A stretch of 27,258 nt of DNA from contig LSSL01000403.1 of assembly GCA_001953115.1 (NCBI GenBank), positions 22,822 through 50,079 of the forward strand, written 5' to 3'. Positions 10,301 to 22,600 of this stretch are shown here, in pieces. The notes under the pieces are model-generated. The model was not told the origin of the DNA. It was given only the letters and a program-made list of their open reading frames with translations, and did not search any database. Origin of the DNA: Smittium mucronatum (Eukaryota; Kickxellomycota; Harpellomycetes; Harpellales; Legeriomycetaceae). Position numbers and translations under genes: made by a program. Each line of letters opens with the position of its first letter. Position 1 is the first letter of the stretch.

Positions 10301-10431
10301 CTTTTAAATTGGATTTACATTTTTTTAATTCAAATTTTAATTCTTTTATATATATTGGACCTTATTTAAAATATTTGGTCATTCTTTTAAATCTTAACAT
10401 TTTTTAAACTTGAACGTGAAAAGGCGTAATA
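10301..10431 (-). repeat. Right arm: about six 20-21-bp units, inverted
   Basis: Read on the minus strand, the arm runs from GCCTTTTCACGTTCAAG through AGATTTAAAAGAATGACC to ATGTAAATCCAATTTAAAAG. It matches the left arm at both ends but has about two units fewer in the middle, as unequal slippage between the arms would produce. Confidence 0.85.
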
Positions 10432-11680
10432 CCATTTTTTCTATAAGGCCAAGCCAAGACTTTCTTATACTTAATCTGATTTAAAATTACTAATGAGTGC
10501 CCAAATTTTTTTTTTGACTTAATTTGACGCATAAATTAATTCATATTTTTTTAAAGACAATTTAATTAAAAAATTATTTGATTTTACAATCTAGTCTAAA
10601 AAATAAAAATTCAGTTTTATTAATAGAACTATTTACAAAAAAATATTATAGTTTAAATTGATAGTCATATTGTTTAACGAATAATAAATATTATTAAGAT
10701 TTAAAACTTTTGGAATTTTTTTGGAATGCCTATAATTCATCGAATAAAAACAAAACTGATCAGAAAATTTTTTTAATAAGATAAAAAAAAATAAGAAAAC
10801 ATAAAAAAAGAAATTATTTTTAAAAAACGGCTAGTTGCTCTTTGGACTTATAAAGTAGATTTTATTTTTTTTTAAAAAAAAAATTCCCTAAAAGATCGTT
10901 TATGAAGGCATTAACTTAATATATATATTATTAAAAGAGAAAGTTTAGTCAGTTATAACCAATATTTTGATTCGAAATTCGAAATGTACTGCTTTTCACA
11001 TAGTTTAAAAATGAAGAAAATAAATAGTGCTACAGATTTTTTTTGAAAACCCTGACGTAATAAGACGAAAAGAATCCTAGAGCTAGATCCCGTTGTAAAA
11101 GAAAGTATATTTGGCAATAGATTCTTAATAAAAAGAAGTTATCCCTTATCAAAGATGGATAAATAGATTAAAAATTCTTAAAAAAATTAATTTAAATAGA
11201 AATTTTTATGTGTTATATTTAGGCAGGCAGAAAAAATAGTCAATAAATTTATAATTCTTAGATGTTATTTTTAGTCTATTAACATAATTTTATTAAGCGA
11301 AGATTATTTGAAAATAAATTTTCGCTAATAATTAATTGGTATTATCAATTTATAGGTCGATAAGATTTAAGTATAAATTATGATAGAATTTGAAGTAATT
11401 ACTTTATTAAAAAAAAAAGTAGATTTCGAAATGAATTTAGAGCTGGAATGTTTAAATGATCATAAAAAAATAAGTAAATTTACTACTCAAAAACACCCAG
11501 AGAAGTTGATTTTTTGTAGTGAATTTTTTTATAGAAACGGAGTTTGAATTTATATCGTTAACGATTAGTACCTTTAATTTACAGATAGCATACATACGAA
11601 GAAAATAAATACAAATTGTATTCAATTTTAAGGAATATCATCTCCGAGAAATTAAAAAATTGTATTAGCAATATTTTAAA
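10432..11680. other. AT-rich region downstream of the regulator gene
   Basis: This stretch lies beyond the stop codon of the minus-strand regulator. It holds A and T runs and no open frame with protein character. The transcript must end within it, but no single polyadenylation signal stands out in sequence this AT-rich. Confidence 0.55.
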
Positions 11681-14341
11681 TCACTTTTTGGAGTTAAGAA
11701 GAAATTTAATTGAAAATCTATAATCTTTTACTGCCTTCACCTCCTTTATACTGCTAGAGTTATTTGAAAGAAAATCGATTTGAGAAGTAGAAGAAATCAA
11801 TTGATCCTGGGAATTTTCGATATGTTTCATATGATAAAGATGAGAATGTTTGGCATCTTTTTTTAACTTTGAACCTTCAGATGCCATATTTACAATACCT
11901 TCAGGGCCCGATGGGATTAAAGCTTGAGACAACGGTAATTTAGTTCCTATTTCCGGAAAAGCAGCACGGGATAAATGTATTGATTCCCCATCATATTTCA
12001 ATTTTTTATTGCCGTTTACAATATCTAAACAGAACGGATTAGAATCACTTCGACGCTTTCTGTTATATGTTTCTATCTCGATTCCCCTATCACTCATTAA
12101 AATTTCTTTCTCTGGTCTATTTTCTGGTATAGGATCCCCAATGGGCTTAAATTTATTATTTTCTGAGGATCTATAGTGTATAAGGTTCAATATTCCCAGC
12201 TTGCCCCAATTAGCTATGAATAGATTTTCATATAAAGGGCTCGAGCTGCTGATAGAGCAGCATTTGAAGCTTAGTGGAGATGTTGTAGGAGTCACAAACC
12301 AAATGTTAACATCAAGGTTAGTAACTCGACTGAGCACCAGTTCAGGAAATCGGCCAATTAGTGGTTTGTTGAATGGTAAGGATTTTAGATATACCCGTCT
12401 TCCTTGAATAACAAATCTTTTGTACGTGTATGCAACCAATGAATGGTCAAAGTATTTTTCAAATTCTGTTAGTAATTCATCATAACACAACTTTATTTCT
12501 TGATATTCAGGGTGGTCCCTAATGTCGATTGCATTTAATAGAACACTACCCGCAGCTGAAAGTGCAAAAAATATATCTAGATAGTAATGAGAGAGACAGA
12601 AGTATTTATTTGATCTGCTCAATGATTTGCATATTTCAATTGATAGCGAAAGGCAAATATTTTTAGACATTTTAACACTAAGTAGATATTTTTGTGATAA
12701 GGATTTTATATTTATTTGGGACCTATACAGTAAAAGCTTTGCTAGTTTGTAGACGAGACCAGAGAGAAAGAAGGTGAAGTATTTGTTTGAAACATCCTCA
12801 TTCTTAGTAAGTTCTGGTATAAATAGAGAAGTATCGACTAAAAAATTTTCAAAGTGTGAATTGTACAGCCTTTCATAGATATCAATTCTTTGTCTCAAAA
12901 AATCAAACTTGATCCTATTAGAACAGTCCGATCTAAATTTCTTTAATTCTCTTCTGTTTACAAAATCAGATACTAATCTAATTTCAATATAAGCCTTGAT
13001 TATCATCCAGTATTCATCTGTGTTATTTTCCATACTGGAATCTTCTATCTGAACTGGTTCCATGCTTTTTTTGTGGGTTTTTGGATCATAATTCATATAA
13101 AAATAATCCCTAGATGGCAAGTCGACACATATATTATCATTTACTATTGGGTTTGGAATACCTAAACTTAGATTAAATGAAATGTTGACTAAGTAAGTTA
13201 GCCACCAAACTCTCCTTCTATATTCCTTTTCTACCCAATTTGAACAAGATAAAACTTCCGTGAAATTGTTAACATCAATATGGTGCATCCCGAGAATAAA
13301 ACTATATCTGGAAAGGAAAAAAAAGTTAATATCACGAATATTCCCAAATTAATTTAATTTGTTAAAAGATATTTAAAAAAATTAGATCAATCACCTTGTG
13401 GCCAATTCTAAAAGCATTTTTATTTATGATTAGTCATAAACATAGAAAAAAATATAAGATATGAAATTTTTATTTGAAAATATTAGATAAGAAGAATTTA
13501 TACGATATTAATAGTATCTTACCAAGTAAGTAAATTGCGTGATTTAATTTCGAAAAGTTAGCATATTGTAAGGACAATATTAATGAAGTATATATTTTAT
13601 CCGTTGTTATTTCACCTGGGGTTGCCATCAATAATTCGAATGCCTTGTCGGCATATCTAGAACCTACTAAATTAATATTCCCCTTAAAATAAAGAGGATT
13701 ATTTATTAATTTAGAGCAATAAGAAAGAAGAGAAAGCCTCATGTATTCTGGTATGTTTTTTTTCTTTAATCTCAAGATGAAAACACTTTTACTTAATGGA
13801 AAAGTCAGAAGGGATTTGTTGAAAAATGCGTTCATCGCTGTTATAAATACGCCATCTTTTATATGAAGATACCCCAACTCAAGAAGAGAAAATGAATTAA
13901 GAAGTTCTATAAAGATAAAGATGAAATTATTAGAAATAAGTGATTTTACAAAAGATTTAGATATAAAATGAGTTTATCTTAGTAGCAAAGAATTAAAAAT
14001 GTTGAAAAAGTTAAATATTAGATATTACCTGGCATATTGGGGTTGGGGTATAGAAGTTCCAATTTAATGTTTATATTATACAATGATTTATCGATATTTA
14101 TGGTTTCCTCTCCTGTGGGGCTGGAGATGGTTTCTTTGTAGATGCATTTTCTGTCAGAGTTTTTGCATATATTGCAAATAGGGCGAATTCCATCACATCT
14201 TATTCTTTTTCTTCTGCAAGAATCACAAGCGTAAAATGTATATCCTCCTCCTATAGCCTTAAATTGGATATTTCCAGAATAATCGAAATAATTGTTGTTT
14301 GAAACCACACTTCTTGGATATATGTTATTTAAATCCTTCAT
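11681..14341 (-). CDS. Zn(II)2Cys6 transcription factor with fungal-specific middle domain
   Basis: This is a nuclear DNA-binding regulator of the Gal4-like zinc cluster class; its targets are unknown. Proposed exons on the minus strand are 14341-14029, 13906-13523, 13407-13395 and 13307-11681, giving 2337 nt and 778 residues, usual for the family. The zinc cluster is at residues 39-66, spaced C-X2-C-X6-C-X6-C-X2-C-X6-C, with the basic loop RRKRIR and the conserved proline 54. The middle domain spans about 105-310: IPEYMRLSLLSYCSKL, then AIYLLELATRYSFILGMHH formed across exons 2-4, then EYRRRVWWLTYL (265-276), GIPNP and DLPSRDYF. A basic NRKRRSDS (652-659) could aid nuclear import. The ATG at 14341 is chosen because it is the first in this frame before the cluster. 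G+C is about 40% in 12301-12360, well above the flanks. All frames join without a stop, so the gene looks intact. Classification is firm; exon ends rest on splice signals and frame. Confidence 0.88.
13308..13394 (-). other. Intron 3 of the regulator (87 nt)
   Basis: The donor is GTGATT and the acceptor CTTTCCAG follows a strong pyrimidine tract. TTAAC about 20 bases upstream could serve as branch site. The intron completes an AGA codon across exons 3 and 4. Confidence 0.78.
13395..13407 (-). other. 13-nt microexon of the regulator
   Basis: AATTGGCCACAAG is flanked by an AG acceptor (13409-13408) and a GTGATT donor starting at 13394. Joining exon 2 directly to exon 4 leaves the wrong phase. 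Inserting these 13 bases restores it and supplies E-L-A-T and part of R, completing the conserved helix before LGMHH. Both frame and family motif support it. Confidence 0.8.
13408..13522 (-). other. Intron 2 of the regulator (115 nt)
   Basis: The donor is GTAAGA, close to the consensus, and the acceptor is TTTTAG. GACTAATC lies about 21 bases before the acceptor and resembles a fungal branch site. It ends at a 13-nt microexon. Confidence 0.75.
13907..14028 (-). other. Intron 1 of the regulator (122 nt)
   Basis: The donor is GTAATA after CCAG and the acceptor is TTATAG. A CTAAT branch-like sequence lies about 25 bases before the acceptor. Splicing joins G to AA as GAA, so the zinc-cluster exon runs in phase into the middle domain. 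Without splicing, the frame ends at a TAA within eight bases of the donor. Confidence 0.85.
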
Positions 14342-14352
14342 ACTGTATTCAT
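14338..14352 (-). promoter_or_regulatory. Four-codon upstream ORF overlapping the start codon
   Basis: On the minus strand ATG AAT ACA GTA TGA begins 11 bases before the main ATG, and its stop overlaps that ATG in the sequence ATGA. Known cases of overlapping stop-start junctions lower translation or cause reinitiation. Whether the transcript begins far enough upstream to include it is inferred. Confidence 0.45.
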
Positions 14353-14433
14353 GATATATTGTAAAAAGAATAAATACAATCTTTTTTTTGGTTTATAGAA
14401 CAATAAATAAAATAGAAAACTTGGAAATTATCT

Positions 14434-14454
14434 ATATCACCACCATAGTGATAT
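14434..14454. promoter_or_regulatory. 7-bp palindrome with 7-bp spacer upstream of the regulator
   Basis: ATATCAC and GTGATAT flank CACCATA, centred about 103 bases before the main ATG. With one bulged base the symmetry extends by CTA and TAG. On the gene's strand a TATA-like TTTATATAA lies just upstream (about 14458-14466). A dimeric regulator could bind, but the half-site is not the CGG triplet of zinc cluster proteins, so self-regulation is not indicated. Confidence 0.4.
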
Positions 14455-14469
14455 TAGTTATATAAATAA

Positions 14470-16640
14470 AAAACACATGTTAAACATTCAAAATCATTGT
14501 TTTTATTCAACAATACAGCAGTTTAAATGAAATTAATTTTCGCTTTTCCACGCTAAACTATCTTACAATTCCCGGAATACAAAAATGATTTCCATTGAAA
14601 TCATTGGTTATTTTTTTCCCCATTTAAGCTCAGTGCGCATTTCCTAATCTAAAAAAATACATCATCTGTTTGACTATTTTTGGAAAATGTAATAAATCAT
14701 GTAATATCTTGGCTTTAAATGGCTGAAATTAACAAAGCGGGGTTATAATTTGATATTGAAAAGACACCCTCTTTAGTGTTGGCATTTGTGGATATATGGG
14801 GTTACGTTAGATAAAAAGTATTGGCTGGTTTTCGTTTGCCGATTTTCTAAAATAAATGCAGGCTGATATCCTAATTTGTTATTTTCTTATTTTCAAATTG
14901 AAGCCTTTTTCTACAATTAGTTTTTATTTTTTTCATTCCAATTTGTGGCGAGATGATATTTTGATTAAATCTAACTAAAAATCAATTTTGATTATTAAAT
15001 TTTATAAATTTTATATTTTATAAATAACATTTTTTCCCGATTTCTTGCTTTTTTTTTATTAGGATCAAAAGAGATGTAATATATCTTTTTTTGGAAACAC
15101 TATATTTTAATAGTTGATGTCTTCTGCAAATCAATGCCATTAATAGGCTGTTGCTTTTTTTATCTCGATTTAAAACAGTGCCTATTTATACACATATATT
15201 AGTAATTGGTGGGACTTTTAGCCACATGTTACATGCATAGTTAAAAAAAGAGCCACTTTAGAGTATCAAGAGGTAAATCCGAATCTTTTGGATAATTCAA
15301 AGAAAAATGCCCCTCGAAGACCTGAGTTTCGGTACCTTTTCTTTTCATAAAATTGGCCAGCCCTGAGAGTCGATTATTTGGATTAAACCAGAAATGGCTA
15401 TACTCGGAAAAAAATATTTACAATTATCGGGAAAAAATGATTTTCTTTGCTTTTCAAGCCTTTGAAGAGTTTATTGTAATTTATAGCGTCCTTAATACTT
15501 GTCAATTCAGAAATATTTGCAATAAATGTTACTATTACCATTGATGGGGCTTTTCCTTTTATGGCATTTAGCTATTTTTTCAACTGTAACGTCACGTACT
15601 TTGATTTTCTGTGTTTTTATACAAATCTATCTATCAATTAAAAAAAGTTAACCAATGAATGCAATGTAATTCTATTTAGAATGAGACAAAATGTGTATTT
15701 GTATTGAATGTTGACACAAAGTAGTCTATAAATGACGGAATATCTAATTATTCCATAAAAGGATATTATGATTGCGACTTATAGCTAAATTTATGGTAAT
15801 TTGCTTAACGAAGCATTAGTAAGATATAAAAAAGCATATTTATCATACTCGGGTTTTTTATAATCTTTGAAGTTCTATACGTAAACGGAAACGGTTTATC
15901 CGATTATATAAAAAATCATCGAATTTGTAGATATACGAATTAGTTCCGGATTACAAAGTGATGCGAAAATTAACCACAGAGTGATTAAGAGAAGAATTTT
16001 CATTCTTTTTAGCATAAATTTATTTGGAAAAGACTAAAGTCTCAGTATTCTTGTTATTATTTCAAATACATGTATTTTTTTATACACATTATAAGGCAAT
16101 AAATATTTTAGCGTTCAACTATTGGAAGCCTAAGAGTAAGATTGATTTCTGTTTTTGAATGGGTCATTTTTTATTTGATGAGAATAATAATAAGAAAATT
16201 ACCCAAGCCAATTTGAAACACAATTCGGATATTGATAGCAGCATTTTCATAATTTTTGCACCTATTGATTATTGGAAATAGAAATGTCCTAATCTAATGA
16301 AATCCCTTACTTCACCAATCCTATTCTGCAACATGTAAGTTGTCATAGAAATCATTTTCCCGATAAAAGTGATAAATTTTTGTGGATAAAATAATCAATT
16401 CAAAAATTCATTCGGGTGTTTTTTTCCGCTTGAATGACTACCTAAAATAGAACTAACCATTTGAATACACCACAATACATTGATTTTATGAATGTGGGGT
16501 TTTAGAGCTAATAATTTTAAACACCAATAAAACTTCATAGCCCCACACCCGGTTTGATTACACTCGAACATTTTCTTCTCCGGTTTTCAATTATTTCAAT
16601 TATTTTTGGTTAATTTTAATTCCATTTCCCTTGAACCAAT
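14470..16640. other. Upstream intergenic region
   Basis: No gene is supported. G+C is slightly higher than further right, and non-AT patches occur near 15880-15970. A 63-codon plus frame at 15353-15544 starts at a TTG and has no family signature. This may include distal promoter of the regulator and old repeat sequence. Confidence 0.55.
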
Positions 16641-16685
16641 GCCCTCGAGGTATGGAGTGCTGGAGCGGCTGAGGGGAGTTGGGTA
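16641..16685. other. Isolated G+C-rich patch
   Basis: About 45 bp including CCCTCGAGG (an 8-bp palindrome CCTCGAGG), GGAGCGGCTGAGGGGAG and GGGTAAC sit alone in AT-rich flanks. It has no open frame. A remnant of an insertion or a binding site are both possible. Confidence 0.4.
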
Positions 16686-16690
16686 ACAAA

Positions 16691-19600
16691 AAATTTTCGA
16701 ATTTTTTTTTGCAACTTTTTTTAACTTTTTTTATTATGTTTTTATAACCTTTTATTAATGTAAAATAAATTTTCCATAAGAAAAAAAAAAATATTCCATT
16801 TTACTCTCAATAGAGACAGTTTTACATCTTATTATTTGTAAAGCTGTTATCTCGCAATATTTTTTTCAGATTTAAGAAATCGGAGCTCTTTCTTCATACC
16901 AAGATATTTTTTATTATTCTAATGAAACCTTGCTATAAAAATAAAATTGGAAACGAAGTAATTAAATAAATAAAGTAAAATCTTTAATTTTAGTTTTATA
17001 TATTTTAATATCCATCATCTGATTTAAAAATTATGGTTTAATATTGGTGTAAATATGGTTATATTTTAAAAAAAGCTTTAAAAAATCTATATTACATTAG
17101 TTTATGCCCCTAATTTTCCATGAAATCTTTTTCGTGGGTCTGCAGAAGAAATAATTTGTACTTATATTATCAATATTTTCTGTCATTTGAAATGCTTTTT
17201 CTACATCTCTTTCGAGTGTTTTTGCTATATTTTGCTCTAAAAATCCTCCGTTGTTAAAAAAGAATACTTGGAAATTTAGAGTTGTGATATCTAGTTATAC
17301 TAACAAATAAAAACCAATATATCAAGCATCAAATATGCTTTATTAGATTTTAATTTTCCTAGCAAGACATTTTTTCATATTGCAGAAAAATAAATATACC
17401 AATTTTTAAAAAAAATAAGCCAAATAATATATAATTAACCTCTGCTTAGCACACTTTTTTTAAAATCTATAAATAATTTTTATATTAAATAAAATTGAAA
17501 ATTTTGAATTTATATAATATCCTAAATTTCAGGCATGAAGGAAAAGAAACATCTACAATTTACTTATAAGATTACAAAAATATAACCAAGACTAAAAAAT
17601 TATCCTTAATGATTTTAGCTAGTTATAAACTTATCAGTTGATTTATAATAAACTTCACGGTAAATATTTTTAATCCACTAGTTTCAAATCATTATTAGCC
17701 TAAATATTTTCTTATTTATTGTTATTGAAACATAATTTTCAGCCCTCAAATCTTATCCAAACACCAATATGTATAACTCCATATTTTCCAATATTAAATT
17801 AAAATAATTGAATAAAATAATCGAATAGGAATTGTAAATATGCTAATTTATATCTATTAAACCTGAAGGTTTTTTTTTAAAAAAAAGAAAGTCATTGCTT
17901 CAAAAACTAAGAATTTTAGAAAAGTTCCAGGGGTGTTTATTTCAACTATTTATTTGGAGTTTTTTGTACACAACTTTTGAAATAACTTTTTTTCCATTTT
18001 ATCTAACACTTTGTGCTTTTTTTTATTAATACTGAACTCTTGTTATTTTGTCACATTAACTGATGACTTGGGTTTAAAATTCAGTTGGAATAACTGAAAA
18101 CCAGAATTTAATATTTGACGTTCATAAGGGTAAAAATGAAAATTCAAAAATCCTAGAATTTTGATTCTTAAAATTCACCAATCCTCTATATTTTGAATTG
18201 GAGTCTTATTCATAAATCTCTATTAAAGAATCATATTATGCATCATGTGAAATTTATAAGAGAATATTTATTTTCTTCGAGCTATCTAATCATAATTTAT
18301 AATTCATATGCCTATGAACGAAAACCTGAATATATTTATCCAAAGTGTCATATTATTAATATATTTATATATCAATATTTCTTAAGCTATATATAGCATA
18401 TATTTAACCTTAAAATGGAAGCCTGAATCCTCTCCCTGTTTTGCTCGATTTTTCCAAAAACTTTTTCGAAAAAAAGTTGTACTGAACATATATTCTTAAG
18501 TTATAATAATGATTTTTTATTTATTTAAGGTATGAATTTTTTTAATTATTATAGATATTCTTTTTGAGCATAAAAAACTGATAATATTAAATAAATAAAA
18601 AATAATTTTCAAAAAGGGTTTATAAATCCAAAGTTAAATAAAAATTATATATACTGGGGTTTTTTTATATGAAAGAGATTTTGATAGAAGTCAGTGATAC
18701 TTTGTCTCTAGTTATGAGTCAGTGTTATTCGAAGGGGTTTTTATCAGGCTACATTCATGATAATTATGGTATTTGTTGAATCGATGGATAAGATATCTGA
18801 AAAATCATAACATATTTTTATTTTCACCTTCATCATATAGTTTAAAACCCCAGAGAATTAAGTATCGGAAAATTAATGATTATATTTATTTGTCTTTTAA
18901 AATTAATCATCTTTAAACCGATAACTTCTATCTGTTTAAACAATGACTATATTATACATGAGCTATTTATAGCTGTAAGTTTTATAAGATACCTAATCAG
19001 AATAAAAATTTCTTACTGATTTCAAAAACCTAGATCTAGGGTAACCATTTTTTGATATATAATTCATTTAATATAATAAAAACACTAAATTTGAATTTTT
19101 CAATTGAACAAATAACTTAAACAGCCAGACAGATAACTATTCCGTCCCATCCAAACATTTATTTCGTGGGAAAATATACACATTTTGTGAAATCTAACAT
19201 GAGAAAATATATTATAAATTTATTTAAATTATTATATGGATATTTTACTTATCTATTATTATTCTTAAATTATATTAGCTATAAACTATCCCTAAATTTT
19301 CTTGGAATAGATGAGAATAGAAATAAATAAAAACAAATTGATCCATTTAATCAGTAAATTCATAAAATGCAATTTTAATATTTAAAACTTAAGAGAATAT
19401 CTAATCTCCGAAAACATTGATGTTATTTTTGATATTTTCATTTATGATGCATTTATAGCTATAAATAATTGAAAAAGCAAAAATATAAAGTTCTATTAAG
19501 ATAAATAAATTCTGAATTATAATTTTCCATACGATTTATTTTTTCTTTCTCTTTTCAAATCATTTTTATGTTTCAACGCAACTTTAATATACAAGCCAGA

Positions 19601-22600
19601 TTATCTTTTGAAATTATAACTCAATTAAAAATATATATGTGATAAGACCCACTGAGCCTGGTCTATTTCTATTTAATAATATGAATCAAAGCTATATTTG
19701 ATAAACGATGGATTTATACTCTAAAATGTTTATATACCTTATTCAAACATTTTTCCAAAAGAAAAATATTGATATTGAAAATATTTCTTTGTAAATAAAA
19801 GGCTTCAGAATTAAAATCAGGCACAAAATATTCATCATTCATTTCAAAAACTGATGCTTAAGAGAATGCTAAGTTTTAATTAGTAGTAAAATGTGATGGA
19901 TGTATAAGGGATTAAACTACTGTAAAAAAAATTTTATTTGAAATCATTTTTTCTAATGTTCTACATGATTCACCCCGGAATATATTTTGTTTTTTTTTGT
20001 AAGATGAAGAGAAGATGAATCCTCTTTCCGCTTAATTCTTCATACTCCAGAATGATGTAAGCACTATTATTCGCTAAAATTTGAGGAGTCCTATTGGTGA
20101 TTCGTAAATATAGCTAATAATGTGCGAATAAATTCTTGAAAAATCATTAAACATGATTATTGGACACATAAATTTAATGTGATATGTTATTGGACAAAAA
20201 TATATTTGTATAAATGTTTGGAATTTTTTATGAGATTATTAATAATAGCATTTGGACAAATCATAATTTAAGAACTTGTAATTAATAAATTCAAAAAATA
20301 ATAATTAATGATTCTCTAATGAAAAAGGGGTTTTTAATTATTTTTATTTTCCAAACTTTAGGTTGATAAATATTATTAAACAAAATATTTATTAGGATTG
20401 ATGTATTTTTTTTCTGTAATTTTGCCATAAACACTCAGAATTGAGAAATTTTAAATCAACGATTTTTCGAAACTAAAATCATATCCAATTAAATTTAAAT
20501 TAATTTCAAGTTAAATAAAACCATAATAATTACCGACCATAATTTACTAAAAAAAAATATTCAAATGGAACAAAGAATTTAAAAAAAGTAAGATATAACT
20601 TGCTTATTTTTTAACTTAAGTGAATTAGAAATTTCTTTGTGAAACTGGCATCATTTTAATTAATTAATTTATCAAAAAGAATCTTTTATATGGTTAAATT
20701 TTAATTATTCCTTAATTTAGCTCAAACAATTATACATCCAAAGAACCTCAATTCCTATTTTGGGCTAACGAATTTACTTTCTTAAATGTATATTATTAAA
20801 AATAGACAGAGATTGATAATTTTAATACAGATATTTTTGTAAAAAAAATTATAAAAGTTATAAATAGATCATCTAAATAAAATAAATTGATTATATTCTT
20901 CTTCTTTAAATTCAAAATAGCTACTTAAATTCTCTGGAATAATAAATCACTATTAATCTAAAATTTTATAACCAAAAACATTGATTAGAACGCACTTTTT
21001 CCCAAAAAAAGACTTTTTTGATATTTCAATATGCTTTTTAAAAAAATTTATAGCTACAATATAAATAAGAGGTATTTCTTTTAAGATAAGGTTTTTTTCT
21101 ATTGAATTATTTCAAATTTCTCAATTTAGAAATCAGCCACAGAAATGATTTGTGAAATTGTTGGATAATTTAAAGTCCAAATTTAAAAAAAAAACCTTTT
21201 AGGGAAATAAAGGAAGTTTATTGATGCTGGCCTGATTATCCATTCTTATTGGCTTGGTGGCCAGATAATTTTATTTAGTCAATTAGCCACATATTAAAAA
21301 AAATTATGGTCCAGAAAGGGATCTCAAATATAGCTGATATATTATATACTTAATTAAAATTTTCGAGTTTAATTTTGACTTAAAAAAAACTGTGTTATAT
21401 TAAATAATATTTTGAAAATAATATGTTAAAAATGAAAAGAAATATCTAGTTTTGTTTTTTTTTAATCTCGTTTTAAACTGAAAAATCTAAATTAATGATA
21501 ATAATTTCTAAATTCATTTTTTAATGGAAAATAATTTGTTTATTTTACTTTTTTATTCCTTAAATATGACTAAATAAAAATATTTCAACATATAATACTC
21601 AAAAAGTTTATATTATATATTCCAAATGGCCATTTAATATAAGAAACTAAAAATATAAAAGAATTAATTATAAAAAATTTAAATAAATATTTAAATAACA
21701 ATGTAAATTTTTTTTACTGGCTTATCTCACGAAAATATTTTAAAAATAAATCATTTATTTCTTTTTTAGAATCATATAATAAAAACCAACTCAATTTTCT
21801 AATTTCTAAAATTTAAAAATGATTCATAAGAATTTTATACAATTAATAGGCTTTTTTTTTGTCATTAAAGATTATTTTTACCTTTAATTTTTATAAATAG
21901 CCAATTTAGCAAAATTTATAAAAGAAATTATGATTTTATTTTTCTTCATTATTCTAGATGAAAATTTCACTAATTTAAACTAAATTCAATGCTTATATGC
22001 TTTGAATTTCTTTGATTTTCATATTTTAAATAGAGGGGTTAGAAAATGATGTATTATTTTGTTCTAAAACAGAATAAATTTTAATATAAAAACGATCCTT
22101 CATACTCATAATTTAACTTATTCTATCTAGATATATTTAAAATCATATAAAGTTTGGTTCTATGGTATTCATATTTTGAAATTTTTTATTTATAAAATGG
22201 TTGATTATATTTAAATACATTTTCGATTTAACTATATAATCATAATTTTTGTAAAATAACGTAGAAATTATGCATATTTTGGTTAAATATCTGAATTTTC
22301 CTTTTCAAAAATATTTTCTCGGTAATTTAACTAAATTCATTAAATTACACAATATTCAAATATTAACGTTAAATAATGATAATAGCATTTAATAAATCGA
22401 ATTCATATACGTAAGAAATTTTTTGAGGCTTTTCTCACCCCTATCAAAAATTTTAATCCTACTATTTATATGTAATTTATAATTCTTTTAATGAATAAAA
22501 CTGACTTATATTACAAAATTAAAATGATTTATATAATTTATCAATTTTCTAAATGTATAAATTTATTTCTCGTATTTTTTCTCAAATTTTATTAACTTGG

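Larger units (their letters stand above)
9249..10431. mobile_element. Second foldback-type element with 21-bp iterated arms
   Basis: A left arm (about 9249-9426) and an inverted right arm (about 10301-10431) share long near-identical stretches. One 33-bp exact match lies at the inner end (left about 9390-9422, right on the minus strand). At the outer ends GCCTTTTCAAGTTCAA faces GCCTTTTCACGTTCAA. The arms consist of tandem 21-bp units. The core of about 870 bp has no open frame with protein character, so the element is non-autonomous or dead. I could not define a target-site duplication, so the ends are accurate only to some bases. Confidence 0.75.

Noticed and set aside
12201..12407. Plus-strand 68-codon frame inside the regulator
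   Set aside because: It is antisense to exon 4 of a well-supported gene.
14927..14942. Solitary match to the 22-bp unit, TTTTTTTCATTCCAAT (a shorter one is near 6607-6620)
   Set aside because: Most of the match is a T run, the unit is not repeated there, and chance is plausible.
15353..15544. Plus-strand 63-codon frame
   Set aside because: Non-ATG start, no motif, and no splice or neighbour evidence.
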